Assembly (NCBI GenBank): GCA_964631745.1
Contig: CAZVWV010000026.1
Location: forward strand, 1-32,862
Source: CAZVWV01 sp964631745
Lineage (GTDB): Bacteria > Bdellovibrionota_C > UBA2361 > JBGSMV01
Reading direction: 5' to 3'
DNA: 32,862 bases
The notes beneath the pieces were generated by a model. The model ran no database searches. It saw only the letters and a list, made by a program, of their open reading frames with translations, and was not told where the DNA came from. Shown here piece after piece: positions 7,020-14,482 of this stretch (the stretch's first letter is position 1; each line of letters starts with the position of its first letter). Made by a program: the position numbers and the translations under genes.

Positions 7020-7728
7020 CTTCGGCCTCATCAACAATCCTACGAAGACGAATTAGGGCTTTAGCGTGCAGGCGTGAGCACCATGATTTAGTGCCGAGTC
7101 CCTGCTCTTCACCAATTTCATCAAAGCTTTTATGCGCAAAGTAGTATTGCTCGACCACTACCCTTTCTTGTTTAGGTAATTTTCTGACCAATTTTCTCAA
7201 TCTATTAGAGCCTTCGCGCAATAAGACACTCTCTTGGGGCGTGGGAGACTCGTCTGGAATCGCAAGGACCTCCGCCTCTGCTTCACACAGGCTCAAGCGG
7301 TACGCCAACGCTCCTTTATCGGCATATTCTAATAACCTAGCTATTGCATTGTTTTGCTTGGCAGGATCTTCAATCTCATCGTCATGGCGCATCATCTCGC
7401 GCACGCCCTGGACAGCCTCAAGAGCTTTAGATAATCGATACGCCTTACCCTGCAACTCCGAACAACTACGGATAGTGTCAATAACTGACCCTCGAATTCT
7501 ATAAAATGCGTATGTTCTAAAATCCGTTCCGCGCTCGAAGTCGAATGTATCTGCCGCTTCCACCAACCCCAAGTAACCTGCAGCAGTAAAGTCATCAAAA
7601 TATGAGGGAGGCAGATTCAGCAGCCTTATCAGGCCTGCCACTAGATTTCTAACATAGCCTTTATAGGCTAAGATTAGTCCGTCCCTTTGATTAAAGTCCG
7701 TACCGCTCATAGAGGCACTTATTTTCAT
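7009..7728 (-). CDS. FliA-like (sigma-28 family) sigma factor of the T3SS operon
   Basis: 239 residues. Region 2 (about 20-90) is clear: LVAGLIRLLNLP, the FDDFTAAGYLGLVEAADTFD core and FRTYAFYRIRGSVIDTIRS. Region 4 (about 175-232) includes LPKQERVVVEQYYF and SFDEIGEEQGL. In FliA the recognition helix usually reads 'VSxSRVSQxHxxA'; here it is LGTKSWCSRLHAKA, so -35 recognition has probably changed. It is the first gene of the T3SS operon and overlaps sctJ by 11 nt. The ATG at 7728 is preferred over the GTG at 7755 because it has a GGAAGG ribosome site and lies exactly 33 nt from a promoter-like element, as at the divergent gene. It probably activates its own operon. Confidence 0.88.
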   Translation of the reverse strand: MKISASMSGTDFNQRDGLILAYKGYVRNLVAGLIRLLNLPPSYFDDFTAAGYLGLVEAADTFDFERGTDFRTYAFYRIRGSVIDTIRSCSELQGKAYRLSKALEAVQGVREMMRHDDEIEDPAKQNNAIARLLEYADKGALAYRLSLCEAEAEVLAIPDESPTPQESVLLREGSNRLRKLVRKLPKQERVVVEQYYFAHKSFDEIGEEQGLGTKSWCSRLHAKALIRLRRIVDEAEDAN

Positions 7729-7761
7729 TCCACCTTCCACCGCAACAGCTTCCACCTAACC

Positions 7762-7788
7762 TTTTCGCGAATTTTCTAAAAAAGTTGC
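7762..7788 (-). promoter_or_regulatory. T3SS promoter element, copy 1 (before sigma gene)
   Basis: Read on the minus strand: GCAA (7788-7785), 15 nt, CGCGAAAA (7769-7762). Over 33 nt (7794-7762) it matches the copy before the 8330 gene at 26 positions. The end of the -10 is exactly 33 nt from the ATG at 7728. The remaining divergent intergenic DNA up to 7961 contains an 8-bp inverted repeat (7880-7887 and 7932-7939) of unknown role. Confidence 0.65.
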
Positions 7789-7961
7789 GTGATTTCAGAA
7801 AAATTATTAGTGAAAGGTAAGAAAAAACACTCCCAAAGCTAAAATTATTCATTATTTGTTCGATCTAACAAAGCAGGGGCACCCATTATTTGTGAGTTTC
7901 CGGATGGTTAAATCTCCAGGCGGGCCGCTTGAATGGGTGATTTTCAAGCTAAGAGGTTGTA

Positions 7962-8252
7962 ATGATTAGATTTACATTGGCAATGATATTTTACGTAGTA
8001 GTAGCTCGTTGGGGATATGCGGAGATGCAGCTTTCAATGCCGTCCCTGGTCCCGGTGCTTGATTCTGTGATGTCGCACGTACAGATTCCAACCCACGATC
8101 ATTGGCCCAAGGAAGCTTTCAAAAAGGCGCTAGGCGAGATCGCTCTTGCTTGGAACGGCTCGAACTCCGAGCGAAGTGACGATAGCGTGCGGCATGTCTC
8201 AGGGGACAAGTTCGGCTGGGACCTAAGTAAGAACTCTCAGAGAAATAGTTAG
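7962..8252 (+). CDS. Small secreted protein, unknown
   Basis: 96 residues with an AAGAGG ribosome site 5 nt before the ATG. The N-terminus is a probable Sec signal peptide (hydrophobic FTLAMIFYVVVA, cleavage near GYA-EM), leaving about 75 polar residues with a Ser/Asn-rich tail. No family recognised. It lies between the divergent T3SS sigma gene and the putative effector, but has no visible copy of the T3SS promoter element of its own. A small periplasmic T3SS accessory is possible; a chance ORF is not excluded. Confidence 0.5.
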   Translation: MIRFTLAMIFYVVVARWGYAEMQLSMPSLVPVLDSVMSHVQIPTHDHWPKEAFKKALGEIALAWNGSNSERSDDSVRHVSGDKFGWDLSKNSQRNS

Positions 8253-8269
8253 AGATTTTTCTTACTCAC

Positions 8270-8296
8270 GCAACTTTTCCAAAAAATTCACGATAG
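8270..8296 (+). promoter_or_regulatory. T3SS promoter element, copy 2 (before effector candidate)
   Basis: GCAA at 8270-8273, 15 nt, CACGATAG at 8289-8296. Flanks (TCACGCAACTTTT, AATTC) are shared with the sigma-gene copy. It ends exactly 33 nt before the ATG at 8330. It lies just downstream of the small secreted gene, so the 8330 gene has its own transcription start. Confidence 0.65.
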
Positions 8297-8329
8297 ATTT
8301 GTATAAGCATTAATTAAAGGTACAAATCT

Positions 8330-9157
8330 ATGAACATAAATGACTTAAGATCGACAACTCAATCACTGGATTATGGCGCAACTTCAAAAGATAGCGCGAG
8401 TACTCCAGTCAACAACGCTTCGTCTTCCGGACTTCCTCAACTAAAGTTCTATGGCGGGAAAGTATTAAAGCAGCCCAAGTTTTTCTCGGTCTTTCTTGGC
8501 TCTTACTGGAAAACAAAACGTGGCGCCAAGGAAGTCGATTATCACAACAGCTTTGCTAAATCACTATTTTCTAGTGATCATATGAAAATTTGGAAGGAGT
8601 ACGGTGTGTCGAAAGCGACCCATATCGGCTCCGAGACGATCGCTGGCACTCCTCGCACTCGCACCATTGACGAATCAAGAGTAAAAGAACTTATCTGGCA
8701 GGAGATTCAGCAACATAGGGCCCCAAAACCTGATGGCAAGACGGTCTATACACTTTACTTGCCTCCCGGCTCCATTCTTACCTCAAGTGACGGCTACTCC
8801 TCCCTTGATGGGCTTGGCGGTTACCACGGCAGCTTCGATATGCCTGGAGAAAAGCGCATATATTACTCTGCTTTAGCGTATTCCCAAGGTAGCAACGGAA
8901 TAGATTTTACCGGCTCGCCGCGACAGAACATTACGGTTACGGCCTCTCATGAATGGGCCGAAGCAGCCACCGATCCGGACGTTAACAACGGCAAGCTTGG
9001 ATGGTATGACAAAAATTATGGGGAAGTGGGCGACATCCCACTCAGCATGGGGATGGAGCTAACTAGCATCGCTGGCGATGTGAATGGCTTTAAAGTGCAA
9101 AAAGAATGGTCAAACGAGGATGATTGCGCCGAGGTGTTGCCAAATTCGTGCGAATAA
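8330..9157 (+). CDS. Putative T3SS effector with zincin-like HEWAE motif
   Basis: 275 residues. There is no Sec signal; the first 35 residues are rich in Ser, Thr, Asn and Ala without hydrophobic stretches, as in many T3SS secretion signals. The C-terminal half has SHEWAEAATDP (H207, E208, E211), then GWYDKNYGEVGDI and VNGFKVQKEWS. This arrangement resembles a widespread family of predicted secreted metallopeptidase-like proteins and, more distantly, plant EXORDIUM proteins (HELAE..NP..WY..EIGD); a zinc-hydrolase role is inferred. The ribosome site is AAAGG. It shares the promoter element and 33-nt leader length with the T3SS sigma gene, and converges on the GHMP kinase gene. Most likely a secreted enzyme delivered by this T3SS; a Sec-independent cytoplasmic protein is the alternative. 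Confidence 0.7.
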   Translation: MNINDLRSTTQSLDYGATSKDSASTPVNNASSSGLPQLKFYGGKVLKQPKFFSVFLGSYWKTKRGAKEVDYHNSFAKSLFSSDHMKIWKEYGVSKATHIGSETIAGTPRTRTIDESRVKELIWQEIQQHRAPKPDGKTVYTLYLPPGSILTSSDGYSSLDGLGGYHGSFDMPGEKRIYYSALAYSQGSNGIDFTGSPRQNITVTASHEWAEAATDPDVNNGKLGWYDKNYGEVGDIPLSMGMELTSIAGDVNGFKVQKEWSNEDDCAEVLPNSCE

Positions 9158-9165
9158 CAGGATCT

Positions 9166-10245
9166 TTAGCGAAGTATCTCCACCTGCTTTTGGAGCGCAA
9201 CTTCTCTAAAGGGCTCAATAGCTTGCGTGGTTCTAACAACTTCAGCATCCTTGTAATCGTTTTCCGGCTCAGCAAAGATTACCTGCGAGCCCGAGAACTC
9301 AAAACGAAATGGAACATGCAGTAGTTTATTGAGGGCCTGTTTAACGCGGGCTTGGTTAGCGGGCGGAACAAACAACAAGAGGAACCCCCCTCCTCCGGCG
9401 CCTGTGATTTTCCCGCCCAACGCTCCCGCCCGATAGGCGGCCTCGAACATACTATCAATGTGTGAGTTTGAGATTGCGCCACTCAACGAGCGCTTCGCGT
9501 CCCAGGCTTCTCTAAGCAGGGTTCCGAAGGCGCTAATATCACAATCGCTATTTAATATCGTGACCGCTTCCTCTACGAGATCCTTCATGATTCGTAACTG
9601 ACGCTTCCTACTCTCCAGATCGCCAGCAAAACTGTCGGCGATTTGGGATGAGGTCCTAACGATGCCTGTATAAAACAGCATAAGATTGCTGTTCAATTCC
9701 GAAAAGCGATCGCGCGATAGGGTGACCGGCACCACTGCGATCTCCCCATGAGGCAGGAAGGTTATTCTATTGAAACCGCCGTATGCGGCGCACACTTGGT
9801 CTTGAGATCCCACAGTTTCTTGAAGCACTTCTTGTTCGAGATGAATGGTTTCCGTTGCCAGTTGTACCTTGCTGGGCATTTTGCCCTTTAACGCATAAAG
9901 CGAATTCAGAAGCCCGACCGTGAAGGAGGAGCTCGATCCCATACCGCTTCTAGCAGGCAGATCTCCAACGTGATGAATCTCTAAACCACGTTCAATTCCA
10001 ACGTGTTTGACAATCGCGGGGACAGCCGGATGCATAATATCGTCGATCTTGTTCCCCAGCTCGATCTTTGACCAAACCACACGGTACTTATGCTCAAAAA
10101 ATGGGGGTAGATACCGGGTGGTGAGATAACAATACTTGTCGATTGTGGTAGCAAGCACAGTTCCGCCGTGTTGCTTGTACCAAGCTGGGAAGTCCGTGCC
10201 TCCCCCGAAGAATGAAATCCTAAAGGGTGTACGTGTGATAATCAT
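9166..10245 (-). CDS. hddA: GHMP-family sugar kinase, HddA-like (heptose 7-phosphate kinase)
   Basis: 359 residues. It opens with the HddA/fucokinase-type N-terminus (RTPFRISFFGGGTDFP). The GHMP ATP-binding motif is LPARSGMGSSSSF at about 96-108, and GGKITGAGGGGF is the C-terminal glycine motif. HddA phosphorylates D-glycero-D-manno-heptose 7-phosphate at C1 on the way to GDP-heptose for surface glycans. The protein has about 25 extra residues after the usual end. No other heptose gene lies nearby, so the exact sugar is uncertain. ATG with GGAGG 6 nt upstream. Confidence 0.82.
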   Translation of the reverse strand: MIITRTPFRISFFGGGTDFPAWYKQHGGTVLATTIDKYCYLTTRYLPPFFEHKYRVVWSKIELGNKIDDIMHPAVPAIVKHVGIERGLEIHHVGDLPARSGMGSSSSFTVGLLNSLYALKGKMPSKVQLATETIHLEQEVLQETVGSQDQVCAAYGGFNRITFLPHGEIAVVPVTLSRDRFSELNSNLMLFYTGIVRTSSQIADSFAGDLESRKRQLRIMKDLVEEAVTILNSDCDISAFGTLLREAWDAKRSLSGAISNSHIDSMFEAAYRAGALGGKITGAGGGGFLLLFVPPANQARVKQALNKLLHVPFRFEFSGSQVIFAEPENDYKDAEVVRTTQAIEPFREVALQKQVEILR

Positions 10246-10592
10246 GCAAAACCTCCATGTTGCGCGTGATTCGTAGAACGGGGTTCAATCTCTTGTTCTA
10301 ATTGGTCGACACTAAAAATTGGATCTTTAGTGAAAAATTTTCCCCCTGACCCCATATGTAACCTACTGTAATTACTGGCGCTCACGCTTGGCGCTCAACT
10401 GTGATAGAGACTGCAAGTGCTGTTCCAAGTGGGCGAGGACGCTACGATTCAACACACTCATGAGTGTTTAACTAACTAATATCATTTGGCCATCTGACAA
10501 ACTTCTAAAGTTCAACATTTTCCAGTCGACAACTATCCTCAAGCACCCAAAGCGGCAAGGACGCCGCAGGCTAGTATTTACAAGGATGTAAT
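10246..10592. other. Gene-free divergent intergenic region
   Basis: This stretch between the GHMP kinase and fliD has no credible ORF. It contains the sigma-28-like fliD promoter (10506-10532) and a perfect 14-bp palindrome, ACACTCATGAGTGT, at 10454-10467 that could be an operator. No RNA gene seen. Confidence 0.6.
10506..10532 (+). promoter_or_regulatory. Sigma-28 (FliA) promoter of fliD
   Basis: TAAA at 10506-10509, exactly 15 nt, then GTCGACAA at 10525-10532, matching TAAA-N15-GCCGATAA at 10 of 12 positions. Late flagellar genes such as fliD are classic FliA targets. The leader to the ATG at 10593 is 60 nt with an AAGGATG ribosome site. Confidence 0.6.
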
Positions 10593-12033
10593 ATGGCGCT
10601 TATTAGTTTCTCAGGCATAGCTTCAGGAATAGATTCGAGTTCGCTCATTACGAGCTTGATCGCTCAGGAGCGAAACGCTCGCATTAAGCCGATGCAGGAT
10701 CGGATTACAGAGTTAAATGACACCAACTCCACTTACAGCCAGTTAAAATCAAAACTTCTTGATCTAAAAAATAAAGCCTCGGTTTTTAGAACGCTAAACG
10801 GTAGCGGACTGATCAAGAACGCCGCCTCATCGGATGACTTAATTTTATCGCCCACCGCATCCAGTAGTGCTGCTAACGGAAGCTACTCTGTGGACGTTGG
10901 AGCACTCGCAAAGAATGGAACATACTCGTTCAAATCAACTCTGGGATCATATAGCTCAAGTGATGATGCCATCGCATCCACGATGGTCGGGACCGACACT
11001 GTACATTTCGAGATTGGCCAAGGCTCAAACTTAGACACTTTCGATCTTACTGTCAGCAATACCACGACGCTCTCGCAATTTGTCTCTGATTTCAATAACT
11101 CCACAACCAATGCCACCGCTTCCCTGGTGAATGCTGGCACGGCCAGCACCCCAGATTACAGAGTTGTGATCTCCACCAATAATCAAGGCACAGAAAAAGG
11201 TGAGATTAATGTTACCACCGGTGTGAGCATCACTTCGGCCAATGCATTTAACGACAACACCGTATCACAGGCTACAAATGCAGAGCTACAGATTATCGGA
11301 ATCGGAGCCGGAGCGGGTGATATAATTACCCGCAGCAGCAACACTATAAGTGATATTATCCCGGGCCTGACTTTAAATCTCCAGTCGACCGGCTCGGTGA
11401 CGATCTCAGTTGCAGATGACTCTTCGGCCACTGCCTCGCGCATGCAAGATTTTGTTGATTTTTTTAACGAAGACATTAATACGAGTGGGCCAATCCTTTA
11501 ACGAGGTCGTCAATTATATTCAGGAAAACGACCTGGTTGTATCCGAAAACAACGGCGACACCACCACCAATACTTTTGGCGCGTTTTCCTCAAGCAGCCT
11601 TGATGAAAATATTATTTTCGCCTTGCGGGGAGCTATTTCTAGTTCTGGCACCTCCGGTCGCGACGTCAACGTCTTGAGTGACCTCGGTATAACTACTCAA
11701 CGCGATGGCACCTTGAAGTTTGATAGTCAGGTATTTGAAGATGCAATTAGCAACGATGCCGAAGGCGTTCGCACGATCACACAATCTTTGGGGGACACCT
11801 TATCCAACACGGGTGGAACGATAGACCAATTCACAAGGTTTGGCGGTTTGATCGATGCCCTCGAAAATCAAAACAACGATCAAGTCTCAAACTACGAGCG
11901 CAATATCGCCAGCGTTGAGAAGCAAATCACTCAACATGAGCAGAGCTTGATTGCACGTTACGCAAAGCTGGAAGCATTAATTGGCAAATTAAATTCACAA
12001 CAAAGCGCCTTAACCTCGGCGCTGCCCAGGTAG
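10593..12033 (+). pseudogene. fliD: Flagellar filament cap FliD, frameshifted
   Basis: FliD caps the growing flagellar filament. The N-terminal part (10593-11501) has the FliD_N pattern FSGIASGIDSSSLITSLIAQER followed by the QLKSKLLDLK coiled-coil segment. The C-terminal part continues in another frame to 12033 (SFNEVVNYIQEND, then the terminal coiled coil ending LNSQQSALTSAL). The frame breaks near 11463-11504, where TTTAACGA occurs twice 34 nt apart, consistent with a 34-nt insertion (not a multiple of three). Removing one interval restores a protein of about 470 residues, the normal FliD length. It may be a true pseudogene, a phase-variable site or an assembly error. Its sigma-28 promoter is intact. 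Confidence 0.85.
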
Positions 12034-12042
12034 CGCGCCCGA

Positions 12043-12918
12043 CTACTGAAGGTAGCTGCCGGTGCGGTTGCGCGCCACGCGTGTCAGCGGGATGTGTTTC
12101 TCTGATTCTTTAAATGACACCATACGGGTGCTAACACTGCCGACAAAAACTTTACTAACAATCTGTAAAATTTCCCGTGATTTGTCAGCAGTCACATAAA
12201 TCTCGGCCGAACGTAATTTATTGTTCGAGGTAGGATACGAGAGGTTTTCAACTTTTGGAGTTATGACCCAAACCTTACGTTCAAGGTCATTAACCTTCAT
12301 CGAAATTTCGTCCTCGCAAGTGAGGGTAATCAGATACCGGCTTTTCCCATTAAAAGTATCAAAAGCTCGCGACTGTCCTTTTTCCCATCGCAAGCTGCGT
12401 GCTAAAAATGCGGCAGAGAAAGGATCGAGTGTGAAATTATCCGGATTAAAATTAAGAACCTTTGGTTGCTCCTTATTAGTTACGCGAGAGGCCTCAATAC
12501 GTCCGTCATCATAAAACTGAATCGAGATGTTCTTGATTCTAGAATTTTCACGATGATCGATAGTGGTTTTGATGGGCGAAAGATCATAGCTAGAAACAAG
12601 CCCTTCCGCCGAGTACCTAAGTTTATAAAAAATATCTATGCCGCTATAGGTGCGTGCATTTACGTTTAGATGATAATACATCTCATCCTGATCGACATTG
12701 ACTGTGACCGTAGCAGCCGGAATCCCTTGCCAACTAACGGTATAAGTATAGCTTCCAAGCGCCGGATCGAAGTCTGCGAATTCTGGTCTATAAACCGGGG
12801 TCTTAACCTTAATGCTATCAGGGGCAATATATTCATCAGCCCAAACGCGATTGGAACAGGTCAGCGCTAGAATAATTGCCAGGAGCGCGGCCGTAAAAAT
12901 GTGATTCAGTTTGGACAT
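12043..12918 (-). CDS. DUF3108-like exported protein
   Basis: 291 residues with a Sec signal peptide (cleavage near VWA-DE, residue 27). The mature protein is beta-rich with the pattern of DUF3108 proteins: YTVSWQGIPAATVTVNV, then a long middle region and KVWVITPKVE. The family is periplasmic, probably lipid- or glycan-related, without an established function. ATG with a GAGAAAG ribosome site. It converges on fliD (9-nt gap) and is divergent from the 13075 gene, sharing the 156-nt promoter region 12919-13074. Confidence 0.7.
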   Translation of the reverse strand: MSKLNHIFTAALLAIILALTCSNRVWADEYIAPDSIKVKTPVYRPEFADFDPALGSYTYTVSWQGIPAATVTVNVDQDEMYYHLNVNARTYSGIDIFYKLRYSAEGLVSSYDLSPIKTTIDHRENSRIKNISIQFYDDGRIEASRVTNKEQPKVLNFNPDNFTLDPFSAAFLARSLRWEKGQSRAFDTFNGKSRYLITLTCEDEISMKVNDLERKVWVITPKVENLSYPTSNNKLRSAEIYVTADKSREILQIVSKVFVGSVSTRMVSFKESEKHIPLTRVARNRTGSYLQ

Positions 12919-13074
12919 ACTTTCTCGCTGATTAATCCTACAGGTCGCACCAAGATTTGGGGAAGCTCCAGTATTATGAGTATTTCTACAGTGCCTAAGA
13001 ATATCTTATATTATTAAATAGTTACAGTTTACTTAGGGATATCAAAACTATAAAATCTAGTCAACTCACGTTCT

Positions 13075-13674
13075 ATGAAGACACCTCACCTTATAACAGA
13101 CGACGGCGATACTTCCCTTAGTACAAGGGCCCCCGGCTTGTTTAGAGATCTCGGCAAGATTTTGACCGCGCCAGGCCTAACCCTAGCCCAGCGTGCCTTT
13201 GCACGCGCTTACAATGGGAGCAAAGAATATGAGCTTCAATTGGTGCGCCCTCCCGAAGCCAACTACAATACACGGGCTGCCAGGGTGCCTCAAATTCTGA
13301 TTAATGAGTTAGGGGAGCAGGATCTGACAACTCTGCTTGCTTCAATCTTGGCGGCCGGCACCCCGGTCGCTGCGCCGCACAATTCGCCGAGCGAAACTAA
13401 TGGCGAGCTTAATGAGGCTGAATTCCTTGCTCAGCAAGCGCTCGCAGGAAAGGTGGCTTCTGAAAGCTCTGAACGCATCTGGCTAGCGCTGGTTCTTGAC
13501 GACTTGCGGCACTTGCATATGCATCGACTCACATTGCCAGAGAAACAAAATAAACTTGCGTTGCTTAAGGTTAGAGTTGCGGATCTTATATTTCCCTCAA
13601 ACCAACGCATTCATTCCCTTGCCAAAGCCGGTGTTGATCGCCTAGAACGGATAATCGGTGGTCAGGATGAGTAA
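13075..13674 (+). CDS. Unknown protein coupled to plsC
   Basis: 199 residues, no signal peptide or membrane segment, mostly helical. There is an acidic, low-complexity stretch around 112-135 and a His-rich helix (LVLDDLRHLHMHRLT). I do not recognise the family. The stop overlaps the plsC start by 8 nt, so the two are translationally coupled and may act together, perhaps on membrane lipids. No clear Shine-Dalgarno is visible before the ATG. Confidence 0.6.
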   Translation: MKTPHLITDDGDTSLSTRAPGLFRDLGKILTAPGLTLAQRAFARAYNGSKEYELQLVRPPEANYNTRAARVPQILINELGEQDLTTLLASILAAGTPVAAPHNSPSETNGELNEAEFLAQQALAGKVASESSERIWLALVLDDLRHLHMHRLTLPEKQNKLALLKVRVADLIFPSNQRIHSLAKAGVDRLERIIGGQDE

Positions 13675-14416
13675 TTATCCCATAATTCGAACGATCTTAA
13701 GTTGGGCTTTGACGCCGTTCTATCTAGCCATATTTGCAACAATCCTTATCACCTTCGACATTCTTCAACGCCTGGCCTGGCTGTTTGGATACAACGCGCA
13801 TGTCGCCGTTTACAACTGCATGAATTTCCTTCTAGTGAATAACTTCCGCTTAATGGGCACACGCATCGCCATAAGAGGGATACCAAAGCTAGATCGCACA
13901 AGACCAGTGATTGTCGTTTCCAATCATCAGAGCATGTACGATATTCCATTGCTGATTTGGGCTTTCAGACGTAATCATCCGAAATTTATCTCTAAGATTG
14001 AATTAAGTAAGTGGCTGCCAGGAATCTCTTTCCCGCTCCGGACGCTTGGATCTGTGTTAATTGACAGGAAGAACCCAGCCCAGGCTATTCCGGCCATTAA
14101 AGAATTCGGTGAATTCATAGCACAGCGTAAATTCACGGCCTGCATTTTTCCTGAGGGCACCCGTGCAAGGACGGGCGTGATGCGCCCATTTAAATCATCC
14201 GGCTTCAAAGCCTTACTTGAGTGCATGCCCAACGCGCTTATCATTCCTGTTGCGATTCAAGGCTCCTGGGAGTTAGTGCGCTATAAGCTTTTGCCGGTGC
14301 CATTTGGAGTCAGCCTGGCCCTGACAGCATTTCCCCCAATTGACGGAAATGCAGGAACGGCCGAGGAGATTTGTGCGCGCTGCGAGCAACAGATCAGTGG
14401 CGCGTTAGCTTATTAA
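13667..14416 (+). CDS. plsC: 1-acyl-sn-glycerol-3-phosphate acyltransferase (PlsC family)
   Basis: 249 residues. PlsC transfers an acyl chain to lysophosphatidic acid to form phosphatidic acid at the inner membrane. The catalytic motif NHQSMYD (H87, D92) and the substrate motif FPEGTRA (161-167) are both intact. An N-terminal hydrophobic helix (about 8-40) anchors it. I chose the ATG at 13667, which overlaps the upstream gene by 8 nt; a GTG at 13658 is the alternative. Length matches the family. Confidence 0.92.
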   Translation: MSNYPIIRTILSWALTPFYLAIFATILITFDILQRLAWLFGYNAHVAVYNCMNFLLVNNFRLMGTRIAIRGIPKLDRTRPVIVVSNHQSMYDIPLLIWAFRRNHPKFISKIELSKWLPGISFPLRTLGSVLIDRKNPAQAIPAIKEFGEFIAQRKFTACIFPEGTRARTGVMRPFKSSGFKALLECMPNALIIPVAIQGSWELVRYKLLPVPFGVSLALTAFPPIDGNAGTAEEICARCEQQISGALAY

Positions 14417-14482
14417 AGACATTTCATCATTGGACTGCCGTGATGTATAAAAGACCATGGTTGCTTTCTTTGAGGGGGTACT

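Noticed and set aside
7762..8296. Sigma-54 or HrpL-type promoters before the T3SS genes
   Set aside because: No GG-N10-GC at -24/-12 and no GGAACC-N15/16-CCAC pair; the repeated element fits sigma-28 spacing instead.
8330..9157. Calling the protein a Sec-secreted protease
   Set aside because: The N-terminus has no hydrophobic signal core, and no upstream in-frame start adds one before the promoter element.
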